NCBI RefSeq assembly: GCF_000691145.1 | Contig: NZ_ASJC01000010.1 | Location: 1-64,000, forward strand | DNA length: 64,000 nucleotides | DNA from: Bacillus altitudinis 41KF2b | GTDB lineage: Bacteria; Bacillota; Bacilli; Bacillales; Bacillaceae | Direction: 5' to 3' | Shown: positions 27,068 through 36,204 of the stretch, piece by piece | Layout: every line of letters starts with the position of its first letter | How positions within the stretch are numbered: the stretch's first letter is position 1 | The notes under the pieces: model-generated | What the model saw: the letters and a program-made list of their open reading frames with translations, nothing else | Told to the model about the DNA's origin: nothing | Database searches by the model: none | Program-made: the position numbers and the translations under genes

Positions 27068-27784
27068 ATGAAAGAGAATAAGTTTCGAGTGATTTATGAT
27101 CAGCTCGCAAGACGAATTGAACAAGGTGAATGGCAGGATAAAGGCATCCTCCCATCAGAACATGAGCTGTCTGTCATGTATGACACATCCCGTGAGACGG
27201 TGAGAAAGGCATTAAACATCCTTGTGCAAAATGGCTATATCCAAAAAATTCGTGGGAAAGGCTCAGTATTGCTGAATCGAGAGAAAATGCAGTTCCCAGT
27301 TTCGGGTCTTGTCAGCTTTAAAGAGCTTTCCCAAACGCTTGGGCGAAAGACGGTAACAACGGTTCATGAGTTCGGTTTAATCAAGCCAGATCAGTATATT
27401 CAGTCTCAGCTGAAAATCAGTGGGCAGGAGGACGTTTGGGAAGTGATTCGCTCTCGCAATATTAGCGGAGAAGAAGTCATTTTAGACAAAGATTACTTTT
27501 TGCAAAAACATGTGCAGGTCTTGTCTAAGGACATTTGTGAAGGATCGATTTACGAGTATATTGAAGGAGAACTTGGGGTCTCGATTAGTTATGCTCAAAA
27601 GGAATTTGTGGTCGAGCCATGTACTGAAGAAGATGAAAGGTATCTCGATTTGAACGGGTTTGATCATGTGGTAGTGGTGAAGAATTATGTGTTCTTGGAG
27701 GATACGAGTCTATTCCAATACACAGAAAGCCGCCACCGCCTAGATCGTTTCAGGTTCGTGGATTTTGCTAGAAGAGAGAAGTAG
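27068..27784 (+). CDS. treR: Trehalose operon repressor TreR
   Basis: 238-residue GntR/HutC regulator. Winged helix-turn-helix 1-70 (ILPSEHELSVMYDTSRETVR, KALNILVQNGYIQKIRGKGS), then a UTRA effector domain (about 90-232) that binds trehalose-6-P. Third gene of the operon, 19 nt after treA. The two operators before treP are its expected targets. Confidence 0.95.
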   Translation: MKENKFRVIYDQLARRIEQGEWQDKGILPSEHELSVMYDTSRETVRKALNILVQNGYIQKIRGKGSVLLNREKMQFPVSGLVSFKELSQTLGRKTVTTVHEFGLIKPDQYIQSQLKISGQEDVWEVIRSRNISGEEVILDKDYFLQKHVQVLSKDICEGSIYEYIEGELGVSISYAQKEFVVEPCTEEDERYLDLNGFDHVVVVKNYVFLEDTSLFQYTESRHRLDRFRFVDFARREK

Positions 27785-27805
27785 ACAGGGCCGAGGCTCT
27801 GTCTA
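27783..27805 (+). terminator. Possible treR terminator
   Basis: AGACAG/CTGTCT stem extended by GGCC/GGC, with only a short T tract after it. Confidence 0.45.
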
Positions 27806-27848
27806 TTTCAGGTTTTAGGGAAACAAGAGCAACATTCTAGGAGGACAA

Positions 27849-28283
27849 ATGATCAGACTGAATAGACCATTAAAATTAAGAGATTTAGAAATTTTTAGCG
27901 TGATGAAAGATCACAGGATTTTATGTTATGTCATCATTGAAGACACGCGAAAACCGTTTACGGAAGAAGATAGAAAATTAGAGCTATTATGTTATATGGA
28001 TGAAGAAGACATTCAAGCGATTTTGAATGTATTTCATCTTTCAATTATCAGTGATGAAATATTAAATGAAGAAGATTTAACCCTTGTGAAATCGTACTTT
28101 GCTGAATTTGTGAATAACACGAACTTAACGAATTTCATTACGAGAGAATATGTTCAAGAGGATTTATATGCCGTTGATGATGAAGATGATATCACGTTCT
28201 TTAATAGAATGCTGCGTCATATAGGGTCAGATGATGTGAAAGAATTTGATGACCGTCATTGGATGTATTTATCCCAAGATTGA
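27849..28283 (+). CDS. Acidic cytoplasmic protein of unknown function
   Basis: 144 residues, strongly acidic (YMDEEDIQAIL, YAVDDEDDITFF), no signal peptide or membrane segment. Predicted mixed alpha/beta with a C-terminal RMLRHIGSDDVKEF segment. AGGAGG directly precedes ATG 27849, so it is very likely translated. I do not recognise the family; such small acidic proteins are often immunity or antirestriction-like, but nothing here proves it. Confidence 0.65.
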   Translation: MIRLNRPLKLRDLEIFSVMKDHRILCYVIIEDTRKPFTEEDRKLELLCYMDEEDIQAILNVFHLSIISDEILNEEDLTLVKSYFAEFVNNTNLTNFITREYVQEDLYAVDDEDDITFFNRMLRHIGSDDVKEFDDRHWMYLSQD

Positions 28284-28300
28284 TAGTGAGATGGAAAAAA

Positions 28301-28339
28301 GACAAAGGGCTAAAATAAAGTACATTTTAGCCCTTTGTC
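28301..28339. repeat. Hairpin repeat H1, copy 2
   Basis: Perfect 16-bp inverted repeat GACAAAGGGCTAAAAT with a 7-nt loop (AAAGTAC) and the exact complement. Identical arms to copy 3 at 46089-46127. Lies between convergent genes, upstream of a separate terminator. Confidence 0.9.
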
Positions 28340-28347
28340 CACAATCT

Positions 28348-28379
28348 GAAAGGACAGAGCCAATGCTCTGTCCTTTTCG
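28348..28379. terminator. Terminator between the acidic-protein gene and yfkN
   Basis: AAGGACAGAGC/GCTCTGTCCTT stem, CAAT loop, TTTT on plus and a T tract on minus; bidirectional. Confidence 0.8.
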
Positions 28380-28380
28380 A

Positions 28381-31300
28381 TTAAGATGATACTTTGTTTC
28401 GTGTGCGCTTGCGCTGGTAGTAATAAAGGATACCGCCTGAGGCGAGCATGAGTAAGCCAATCAATACCGCTGTATACATCATCGTTGCAGTATTCGGCAG
28501 AGTGCCGCCTGGTAAGCCGCTTCCATCCTGATTTGGATTCGAACCGCCTGGAGCAGAAGTTCCACCGTCTCCGCCATTTTGGTCTGGAGCTGTTCCAGCC
28601 GCTTCACTTTGATTGAGTACGGTGTATTCACTAAAGTGCTCCGTTTTACCTGAGACAATCCCGTTTTCGAATGAACCGTTACTTGTTTTGGCATAGTGGT
28701 TTTTCTCACGATCGACATAATAGACACCTGGTTTTTTCGCTTTTTCAGGCGCATCTAATGTAAAGAACAGTGTGACGGGATCTTTAAAGGTAGACACATT
28801 TTTCTGATCTTGTTTGATTTGGAAATCGTAAGTGTCGGTTAATGCGTTTTTCACCTTATTTGTTTTTGCCATTGATATATCTGCTTGTTGCTCTGACAAA
28901 TTGGAGAGCGGTAATGCTAGACCGACTTTGTCATGATAGATGGTGACGTTTGGATCTTGCTCTCGTTTCTTCAGTTCAGCTACTTGCCCTTTTGATAGAG
29001 ACAATTGAACCTTTTTCGCTTCGGTTGCTTTGTCTAAATAGAGCAATGCTTTGTTCGTATGCTGCACATACGTTTGGAATTTCTCATCATCTTGAATGTC
29101 ATAGGCGCCTTTTCCTTTCAAGCGAGGAAGGAATACTTCTTTCACTCGATGGTCGATGACTGGAGAAATATGACCGTCTGCCTGTTCAATTTGCTCTTTG
29201 AAAATTTCATAGTCAACATAGCCTAAGTCTTCACCATGAGACGCTTCTGTAAAGACGCTGTAGCCATCACCGCCTGTGCCGACAAATGCATTAGTCGCCA
29301 CGCGGTATGTTTTCTGATCATCAATGTCAGTCAGATTGCCATTTTGATCTTTCAATTTGACATCAATCAGTCTGCTGCCAGCCGGTTTACTCAGTGTAAA
29401 CGTATATTCAATGCCAGCTACATGAGGGAATGCGCCTCCGCCTTCTTCAATGCCTGAAAGCCCTTGTTCAAGCGCTTTTTTAATTTGACTGCCTTTTAAA
29501 TCTGCGACATATAGTGTGTTTCCAAAAGGCATCACGGTTAAAATATCCCCTAATGTGATAACTCCTTTTTCAATGCTGCCTCGAATACCACCCCCGTTTG
29601 TAATGGCAAGGTCAGCCCCAGCAGATTCTTGTGCTTTCTTTAACATGCCATCTGCAATAAAGTTTCCAAGGTTCGTTTCCTTTGCACGGACGTGTTCACG
29701 TTGTCCATCTAAAAAGACATCTGACGTCCCGACTTTTTCGGTTTTTAAATCTTGGATATCTGCTTTGTACTGATCAAGAATCGCTTTTGCGTCCGCATCT
29801 TCTTTCACAGAGTCGTCGATCGTGATGAGGTCAAAAGTAGATTCTTTTGGCTGTACGACGCCTTTTTTGTCAAAGGCCACGTCTACTTTTCCTAAAAATT
29901 GTCCGTAGTCTTTTACTTGCGCAACAATCGTAGGTTCTTTTTTATTGATGACCTTTAATTTTTCAACAAGGGTGTGGGTGTGACCGCCAATGATGAGATC
30001 AATGCCATCTACTTTTTGAGCCAGTTCTAGATCACGGTTATAGCCAATATGTGTAAGCGCAATAATTTTATTAATTTTTTCCTCAGTTTGAATGGTATTG
30101 ACTGTTTCTTTTGCTTTTTTGTATGCATCTTGAAATTGAATGTTTGGACCACTGCTGGATGTAATGGCTGTGTCTTCAGTGGTTAGACCGAATACAGCGA
30201 CCTTTTCACCATTTACATCAAGTAGAATGTAAGGGTAAATGCCAGCTTCTTTTTTCTCACCAGCTTTAAATGTTGCTGGTTTTTTCACTAAATCGCTTAA
30301 CTGTTTTTCCTTAGAGACATTCACGTTTGATGACACGATCGGGAAGTTCGGTTTTTCAAACTGGTGACGGTTTTGAGCATCTACGCTGGATGCATCACCT
30401 GTCAGGAATTGACGAAGGACAGATGGACCTTTGTCAAATTCATGATTCCCAAACGTCATGGCATCGTATTTCATTAAGTTCATCAGTTTCAGATCGGCAA
30501 GTCCTTGCCATTTTGTGAAATAGAGATCACCAGAGAAGACATCTCCAGCGTCTAATAAAATATTGTTTTCGCTTTGGGCGCGAACTTCTTTGATCTTAGT
30601 TGCGCGTCTTGCTGCATCATCCAGATGGGCATGTGTATCGTTTGTATGCATCACCGTTAAATGCCAATTGTCTGTTGCAGGTGGTTCTGTTGTATCATCA
30701 TCTTTAAACGCTAGCTTGTACACGCCAAGTCCGTCTGTGCTGGCATTTCGAATAAAGTCGACGCTGTTTGATTTCTCTGCGAACGGTTTTGCAAGTAGAG
30801 AAGATTCAAAAGTGACGGTTGCGCCTTTGATCGGTGCAATGGACCAGTTTTGATCTGCGCTTGGGTTAATGGTTTTTTGTTCAATAATATAATCCATCAG
30901 CACTTGGCGGTTCTCATCTGCTGAGGCAAGCACCACTTTATCTTGTGTGAGGTGCGGGAAGCCTCCGCCGCCAGATGCACGGTAGTTGTTTGTCACGACT
31001 AAAAATTCTTGATTGTCAGAAACGGGTTTTCCGTTGTAAGACAAGTTTTTGATGCGGTTCGCACTAGCGTTAACAAGTGTGCCCGTTGTGCTGTATTTAG
31101 CAGGCTGTGTGACATCTACTTGGTACGTCACACCATCGATCACATCAAAATTATATGAGCGGTATTCTTCGTTTAAAATAGGCTGTTCATTTGAAGTATT
31201 TGGTTTGATCTGGTTAAACTGACCTGCAGACATTTCAAGCCAGTCTTTTACTTCACTGCCTTTTAGTTTTACAATCTGTACGGTGTTATCGTAAAGATAG

Positions 31301-32661
31301 AGATCACCGATGTTTTTAATCGCTAAATCACCTTTTGCGATATTTGTATAATAGTTCACACCGTTGCGTCCGCCGGCTTTAAATGGCGCACCCGCAGAGA
31401 GAATCGGCAAGTTTTTGTACGAAGTATCTTTCATTTTTTCTTGTGCATACCATTTCTGGGCATCTGTCACGATTTGAATAGAAGGGTCATCCATTACTTG
31501 AGCGAAAAAGCTGTTAATGTCTGCTTCTGTTTTTCCAACTGGCTTTCTGACATAATCCAGGGTGTTTTGGTGAGTTGTTTGAATGGCATCTTTTACTGTA
31601 CTGTTTTGAGATGTCACCCCGGCAACGGATTCGATTTTGCCTGTTCCGTCTGTGACTTTCCAGTTGCTGCCGTCTGGTTCTAGCGTTAAATCAATGACCC
31701 CGAGGTAGCTTCCCCAGTTTTTTGACATGACGACAGGAATGCCATTAATGGTTCCCTTTGCGACATCAAATTTGTCAACGCCGCTATATTCAGCGCTTGG
31801 GAATGTGCCATGCTGGTGGCCAGACACAATCGCATCAATGCCTTTTGTTTTCGTGGCAAGGTCAAAGATCATATTTTCTGATCCTTTAGGTGAAGCTGTT
31901 TTTTCAATTCCTGTATGAGCAAGAGCGACGATGACATCTGCGCCTTTTGCTTTCATTTCTGGAATGGTTTCATTGGCAGACTCCACAATATCTTGCACTT
32001 GAACTTGTCCATCTAAATGTTTCTTATCCCACGTCATAATTTGTGGTGGTACGAATCCTATGTAACCGACTTTCACAGTTTGGGAGGCTCCGTTTGCATC
32101 TTTAAAGGTTTTATCCTGAATGACATAAGGAGTAAATCGGTGTTCTCCGTTTAACTTTTTGACGTTCGCATTGACAATCGGGAAGTTGGCGCCCGCAATG
32201 GTACCGTCAAGAAAAGATAAACCGTAGTTAAATTCATGATTGCCGAGTGTACCTGCATCATATTTTAATTTGTTGAGTGTATGAATAATGGGGTGAACCT
32301 TTGTTTGATTGATGATGCTGTCTTTTTCATTTTTATAAACGTATTCTCCAAGAGGGGTTCCTTGAATCAGGTCTCCGTTATCAACAAGGAGTGTATTGGG
32401 ATTTTGTGAACGGTGCTTGTCAATCAGCTCGGCTGTTTTTGCCAAACCGAATTCATTTGTTTCTTTGTCACTGTAGTAATCATAATTCATCATGTTCGCA
32501 TGAACATCCGTTGTGGCTAAGATACTGACCTTTACGGCACTGCCGCTTTCTGTTTCTGCATGAGTAGGTACTGCTGGGAGAATGAGACTAATCAACATCA
32601 TGGAAGTGAGCAGAATAGACAGGTTTTTCCTTCGTTTAGACCTATGTGCTTGCTTCTTCAC
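28381..32661 (-). CDS. yfkN: Wall-anchored trifunctional nucleotide phosphoesterase YfkN
   Basis: 1426 residues. Signal peptide to about 35 (ending PTHAE). Two metallophosphoesterase/5'-nucleotidase modules: the first begins ILATTDVHANMMNYD with VDNGDLIQGTPLGEY, GNHEFNYG and VSGHQHG; the second begins MHTNDTHAHLDDAARR near residue 670 with LDAGDVFSG, FGNHEFDKG and IGGHTHT. The C-terminal end of each module carries the nucleotide-binding half. The sorting signal LPNTA (1388-1392) is followed by a hydrophobic helix and RKRTRNK. It releases phosphate and nucleosides from 2',3'-cyclic and 5' nucleotides outside the cell. GTG start after GGCGGAGATCAG. Confidence 0.95.
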   Translation of the reverse strand: MKKQAHRSKRRKNLSILLTSMMLISLILPAVPTHAETESGSAVKVSILATTDVHANMMNYDYYSDKETNEFGLAKTAELIDKHRSQNPNTLLVDNGDLIQGTPLGEYVYKNEKDSIINQTKVHPIIHTLNKLKYDAGTLGNHEFNYGLSFLDGTIAGANFPIVNANVKKLNGEHRFTPYVIQDKTFKDANGASQTVKVGYIGFVPPQIMTWDKKHLDGQVQVQDIVESANETIPEMKAKGADVIVALAHTGIEKTASPKGSENMIFDLATKTKGIDAIVSGHQHGTFPSAEYSGVDKFDVAKGTINGIPVVMSKNWGSYLGVIDLTLEPDGSNWKVTDGTGKIESVAGVTSQNSTVKDAIQTTHQNTLDYVRKPVGKTEADINSFFAQVMDDPSIQIVTDAQKWYAQEKMKDTSYKNLPILSAGAPFKAGGRNGVNYYTNIAKGDLAIKNIGDLYLYDNTVQIVKLKGSEVKDWLEMSAGQFNQIKPNTSNEQPILNEEYRSYNFDVIDGVTYQVDVTQPAKYSTTGTLVNASANRIKNLSYNGKPVSDNQEFLVVTNNYRASGGGGFPHLTQDKVVLASADENRQVLMDYIIEQKTINPSADQNWSIAPIKGATVTFESSLLAKPFAEKSNSVDFIRNASTDGLGVYKLAFKDDDTTEPPATDNWHLTVMHTNDTHAHLDDAARRATKIKEVRAQSENNILLDAGDVFSGDLYFTKWQGLADLKLMNLMKYDAMTFGNHEFDKGPSVLRQFLTGDASSVDAQNRHQFEKPNFPIVSSNVNVSKEKQLSDLVKKPATFKAGEKKEAGIYPYILLDVNGEKVAVFGLTTEDTAITSSSGPNIQFQDAYKKAKETVNTIQTEEKINKIIALTHIGYNRDLELAQKVDGIDLIIGGHTHTLVEKLKVINKKEPTIVAQVKDYGQFLGKVDVAFDKKGVVQPKESTFDLITIDDSVKEDADAKAILDQYKADIQDLKTEKVGTSDVFLDGQREHVRAKETNLGNFIADGMLKKAQESAGADLAITNGGGIRGSIEKGVITLGDILTVMPFGNTLYVADLKGSQIKKALEQGLSGIEEGGGAFPHVAGIEYTFTLSKPAGSRLIDVKLKDQNGNLTDIDDQKTYRVATNAFVGTGGDGYSVFTEASHGEDLGYVDYEIFKEQIEQADGHISPVIDHRVKEVFLPRLKGKGAYDIQDDEKFQTYVQHTNKALLYLDKATEAKKVQLSLSKGQVAELKKREQDPNVTIYHDKVGLALPLSNLSEQQADISMAKTNKVKNALTDTYDFQIKQDQKNVSTFKDPVTLFFTLDAPEKAKKPGVYYVDREKNHYAKTSNGSFENGIVSGKTEHFSEYTVLNQSEAAGTAPDQNGGDGGTSAPGGSNPNQDGSGLPGGTLPNTATMMYTAVLIGLLMLASGGILYYYQRKRTRNKVSS

Positions 32662-32849
32662 CTGATCTCCGCCTTTCTAATTTTTTTGACCACAATACCT
32701 ATTGTAGAAATGTTTCGTTAACTTTTGTAGTTATTTTTTGCAGATTATTGTAAAGATAACATAAATCATACCAATTACCTTGTTAAGGGGATGTGAATGA
32801 GTCTAAATGCTTATTTTTCTGAAAGGGGGTTTTCTCATAGGGATAGGAT

Positions 32850-32874
32850 GTTTGATTTCAATTGGCGGGGGTAT
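32850..32874 (+). promoter_or_regulatory. Sigma-B promoter of yfkM
   Basis: GTTTGA - 13 nt - GGGTAT, close to the sigma-B consensus GTTTAA-N12-15-GGGTAT. yfkM is a known sigma-B general stress gene in B. subtilis. Confidence 0.75.
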
Positions 32875-32915
32875 AGTGTGTAGTGTAAACGATAATCAAG
32901 CAGGAGGGTTTCTAC

Positions 32916-33434
32916 ATGGGTAAGAAAATTGCAGTTGTCTTAACAGATTACTTTGAGGATGTTGAATTCACCGAGCCTGCAAAAGCCTTTAAAGACGCAG
33001 GCCATGAGATCACAGTGATTGAAAACGAAAAAGGAAAAACAGTGAAAGGAAAGCAAGGAGAGGCAGAAGTAAGAGTCGATGCGTCTATCGATAACGTGAA
33101 ACCAGAAGACTTCGATGCACTTCTGATTCCTGGCGGCTTCTCACCAGACATTCTGCGTGCGGATGATCGCTACGTGCAATTCACAAAAGCCTTTATGGAC
33201 GAGAAAAAACCAGTATTTGCGATCTGTCATGGACCGCAATTGCTTATTACAGCGAAGACGCTGGAAGGAAGAGGCGCGACCGGCTATACATCCATTCAAG
33301 TAGATATGGAAAACGCAGGCGCCAAATTCAAAGATGAAGAAGTCGTCGTTTGTCAGGATCAGCTTGTCACAAGCCGTACACCTGATGACATTCCAGCATT
33401 TAACCGTGAATCATTAAAACTGCTCGCCAAATAA
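32916..33434 (+). CDS. yfkM: General stress protein 18, DJ-1/PfpI family (YfkM)
   Basis: 172-residue class I glutamine-amidotransferase-like protein. Nucleophile elbow with Cys104 in FAICHGPQLLI and the conserved Glu18-like residue in YFEDVEFTEP. The family contains deglycase/chaperone/protease-like members handling damaged proteins and methylglyoxal adducts; the precise activity is debated. RBS AGGAGGG. Preceded by a sigma-B-type promoter. Confidence 0.92.
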   Translation: MGKKIAVVLTDYFEDVEFTEPAKAFKDAGHEITVIENEKGKTVKGKQGEAEVRVDASIDNVKPEDFDALLIPGGFSPDILRADDRYVQFTKAFMDEKKPVFAICHGPQLLITAKTLEGRGATGYTSIQVDMENAGAKFKDEEVVVCQDQLVTSRTPDDIPAFNRESLKLLAK

Positions 33435-33455
33435 GTAGTTTTGACAGGATAAACA

Positions 33456-33487
33456 AAGCCAGCACCTTGCGGGGTGCTGGCTTTTTC
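33456..33487 (+). terminator. yfkM terminator
   Basis: AAGCCAGCACC/GGTGCTGGCTT stem followed by TTTTT. Confidence 0.9.
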
Positions 33488-33541
33488 TGTGCATGGATGT
33501 AAGAAAGCGGCGTCAACCGCAATTCAGTATCAGGTGCACGA

Positions 33542-33757
33542 TTATTTTCTTAAGCTTTTCAGTTCGCTTGCAATGGCTTGCATTTCACTTGGGCTGAATG
33601 AAGATTTTTTCATCACCATTTGGTGAAGAAATTCAATATCTTCATACTTATCTGGACTGAAGTCTTCTGCTTTGATGACTCCAATATTCAGCATATTGAG
33701 CTTTTGCGAAATGTCTTCAATCAGCTGATTGACTTCAGCCGCTTTTTGCTGTGACAA
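33542..33757 (-). CDS. yfkK: DUF1128 protein YfkK
   Basis: 71 residues, helical, with [20 protein letters not shown] and [20 protein letters not shown], matching the DUF1128/UPF0435 family. TTG 33757 is about 10 nt from AAAGGA; the GTG at 33766 is only 1 nt from it. Function unknown. In B. subtilis it lies between yfkL and yfkJ; yfkL is missing here. Confidence 0.85.
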   Translation of the reverse strand: MSQQKAAEVNQLIEDISQKLNMLNIGVIKAEDFSPDKYEDIEFLHQMVMKKSSFSPSEMQAIASELKSLRK

Positions 33758-33832
33758 GGGCGGCACGTCCTTTCCTGCATGTGTCGAATAATATGTCTAT
33801 TTTAACAGAAAAGCAAAAGAATAAAAGGGCTA

Positions 33833-35188
33833 TTATGACGACACTGAAATGTTTTTTTCCTTTTTCTCCTCTTTGATCTTATCAATGATTCGTTTGGATT
33901 CAAACACCACAACACCTGATAAACCGATGAGTCCAATTAAGTTTGGAATGGCCATCAGTCCATTGAGCATATCTGCTACGCCCCAGACGAAGTCATTCTT
34001 AAACACGGCACCGAAAAAGACAGCTATCACAAACACGATACGATAATACATGACGTACGAATCCTTCGCCAAATATGTAAAGCATTTTTCCCCGTAATAG
34101 GACCAGCCAATGATGGTTGAATAAGCAAACAGGAGCAGCCCGATTGCCACGATGGTTGAGCCAGCTGGACCGAGGAAGTGAGCAAAGGATAACGAAGTCA
34201 GCGCATCACTTTTTTCTGTTAAATACATATCTGCCATGACAATCGTAATGCCAGTGATAGAACAAACAATGATGGTATCAATAAACACTTGCGTCATAGA
34301 GACGAGAGCTTGACGGGCAGGCATATCCGTTTTCGCAGCTGCAGCAGCAATTGGTGCTGATCCAAGACCAGCTTCATTGGAAAAGACGCCTCGCGCGACA
34401 CCCCAGCGAATAACGGTTCCAATCGCACCACCTGCCACGGCTTGACCTGTAAAAGCATCTGAGAAAATAAGACTGACTGCGCCAGGAACAAGATCAGCAT
34501 TCATGACAAGAATGATGAGCCCGCAAATGACGTAAAATAAAGCCATGACTGGTACAAAAATAGATGTCACTCGGCCGATACTTTTAATTCCGCCTAAAAT
34601 CACGAGTGCCGTAAAGGCGGTAATGATGATACCTGTTACCCAAGTTGGAATTTGAAAAGTAGAATTCATGACGCCTGAGATGGAATTAGACTGTACCAGG
34701 TTGCCGATCCCAAAGGCAGCACTGGCACCGAAAACAGCAAATAGCACCCCTAGCCATTTCTGTTTTAAGCCATGCTCTAAATAATACATAGGTCCGCCAG
34801 ACATTTCGCCTTTTTCGTTTTTGACCCTGTATTTTACAGCCAGAACAGCTTCTGCAAACTTGGTGGCCATCCCGAAAAATGCAGCAAACCACATCCAAAA
34901 TACTGCACCAGGACCACCTGCAATGACAGCTGAGGCAACACCGACGATATTCCCTGTACCGACAGTTGCAGCAAGAGCCGTCATTAATGCTTGGAAATGG
35001 GAGATATCTCCCTCTGAAGTTTTGTCTTGTTTTGAAAAAGCGAGCTTTAAAGAATAAGGAAGTAATCTAATTTGAATGAAGAGAACGCGAAAGGTGAGGT
35101 AGATTCCAGTACCAACAATTAAAATTAACAGGGGAGGCCCCCACAAAAAATTGTTCATCGTCGTGACAAATTGCTCAATGATTCCCAT
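33833..35188 (-). CDS. Sodium:alanine/glycine symporter (AGCS family)
   Basis: 451 residues, about eleven hydrophobic helices. AGCS signatures: TALAATVGTGNIVGVASAVIAG (about 70-92), GPGAVFWMWFAAFFGMATKF (about 92-112) and GVARGVFSNEAGLGSAPIA (about 270-290). Imports alanine, glycine or glutamine with Na+. It lies between yfkK and yfkJ, where B. subtilis has no such gene, so it is an insertion. Paralogues AlsT/YrbD/GlnT/YflA exist in Bacillus; I cannot decide which, so no symbol is given. RBS AAAGGGGGAC. Confidence 0.9.
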   Translation of the reverse strand: MGIIEQFVTTMNNFLWGPPLLILIVGTGIYLTFRVLFIQIRLLPYSLKLAFSKQDKTSEGDISHFQALMTALAATVGTGNIVGVASAVIAGGPGAVFWMWFAAFFGMATKFAEAVLAVKYRVKNEKGEMSGGPMYYLEHGLKQKWLGVLFAVFGASAAFGIGNLVQSNSISGVMNSTFQIPTWVTGIIITAFTALVILGGIKSIGRVTSIFVPVMALFYVICGLIILVMNADLVPGAVSLIFSDAFTGQAVAGGAIGTVIRWGVARGVFSNEAGLGSAPIAAAAAKTDMPARQALVSMTQVFIDTIIVCSITGITIVMADMYLTEKSDALTSLSFAHFLGPAGSTIVAIGLLLFAYSTIIGWSYYGEKCFTYLAKDSYVMYYRIVFVIAVFFGAVFKNDFVWGVADMLNGLMAIPNLIGLIGLSGVVVFESKRIIDKIKEEKKEKNISVSS

Positions 35189-35362
35189 CTAATGTCCCCC
35201 TTTGTTTGTGTAATTCTCCTAAAGTTTCTCCTGTTTTTGTGTAATTTGTCAATGCCGATGGGAGTTTTTCTTGCAAAGTTTCCAAAAGAAAAAGGGCTTG
35301 ATATGATAGAGAAAAGGTTTTCCAATGGGACTCTTAGGGAAAAGATAGGAGGAGAATGAAGG

Positions 35363-35833
35363 ATGATTCATGTATTATTTGTGTGCCTCGGCAATATTTG
35401 CAGGTCACCGATGGCAGAGGCGATGTTTAGAAAACGAGTTGAAGACGAAGGGCTGAGTGAACACTTTGTGATTGATTCAGCAGGCATTGGCGGCTGGCAT
35501 CAAGGCAGTCCTCCGCATGAAGGAACACGAAAGCTGCTTGATGAAAAGGGTATCAGCTATGAAGGAATGACGGCAAGACAAATCATGGATAAGGATATCA
35601 CCACATACGACTATATCATTGCGATGGATGCTGAAAATGTAGGCGCCCTCCGCAGTTTAGCCGGCTATGGAAAACATCACTTTATTGGCCGTCTTCTTGA
35701 CTTTGTAGAAGACGACGATCGAGACGATGTGCCAGATCCTTATTACACTGGGAACTTTGAGGAAGTACATGATTTAATTGAAACAGGAATTGATCGTTTT
35801 TTGACGTATGTAAAAAAAGAGAAACACCTTTAA
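35363..35833 (+). CDS. yfkJ: Low-molecular-weight protein tyrosine phosphatase YfkJ
   Basis: 156 residues. The N-terminal P-loop VCLGNICRSPMAEA carries catalytic Cys8 and Arg14, and the general acid Asp is in VPDPYYTG (about 124). YfkJ of B. subtilis dephosphorylates tyrosine residues and belongs to a stress-responsive operon with yfkI and yfkH. RBS AGGAGGAGAATGAAGG. yfkI starts 20 nt downstream. Confidence 0.94.
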   Translation: MIHVLFVCLGNICRSPMAEAMFRKRVEDEGLSEHFVIDSAGIGGWHQGSPPHEGTRKLLDEKGISYEGMTARQIMDKDITTYDYIIAMDAENVGALRSLAGYGKHHFIGRLLDFVEDDDRDDVPDPYYTGNFEEVHDLIETGIDRFLTYVKKEKHL

Positions 35834-35853
35834 CTGAAAGGAGATCAGATGAG

Positions 35854-36186
35854 ATGGAAGAGAACAAACAAATCGTGCTTCGGGGAGCTGTTATAGGCGC
35901 AGCCTGCGGCATATTGCTGACATTATTTCATCGTCCAACAAGAACTGCACTGAAAGAAAAATGGAATGACTGCCAGCAAAAGCTGGATGAATACCGCCTA
36001 GAGCCTGGCAAGATGTCTGCTTGCGTGAAGGAAAAAATGGAAGAAACGAAGCAATTGATGAGAACGGTCTCAGATGATTTGTCTTTTCTGAATGAACAGG
36101 TGAATCAGTTAAAGGAAACAACACCAAAGGTATTAGAGATTATTGAAGAAACAAAGGATCACTTTCAAAAGAAACAGAAAGATTGA
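35854..36186 (+). CDS. yfkI: YtxH-like small membrane protein YfkI
   Basis: 110 residues. One hydrophobic helix (about 9-26, LRGAVIGAACGILLTLF) then a long charged coiled coil (about 30-110). General-stress type protein of the YtxH class. AAAGGAG 10 nt before ATG 35854. Second gene of yfkJ-yfkI-yfkH. Confidence 0.85.
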   Translation: MEENKQIVLRGAVIGAACGILLTLFHRPTRTALKEKWNDCQQKLDEYRLEPGKMSACVKEKMEETKQLMRTVSDDLSFLNEQVNQLKETTPKVLEIIEETKDHFQKKQKD

Positions 36187-36204
36187 TCATTGGAGATGAG
36201 GCGT

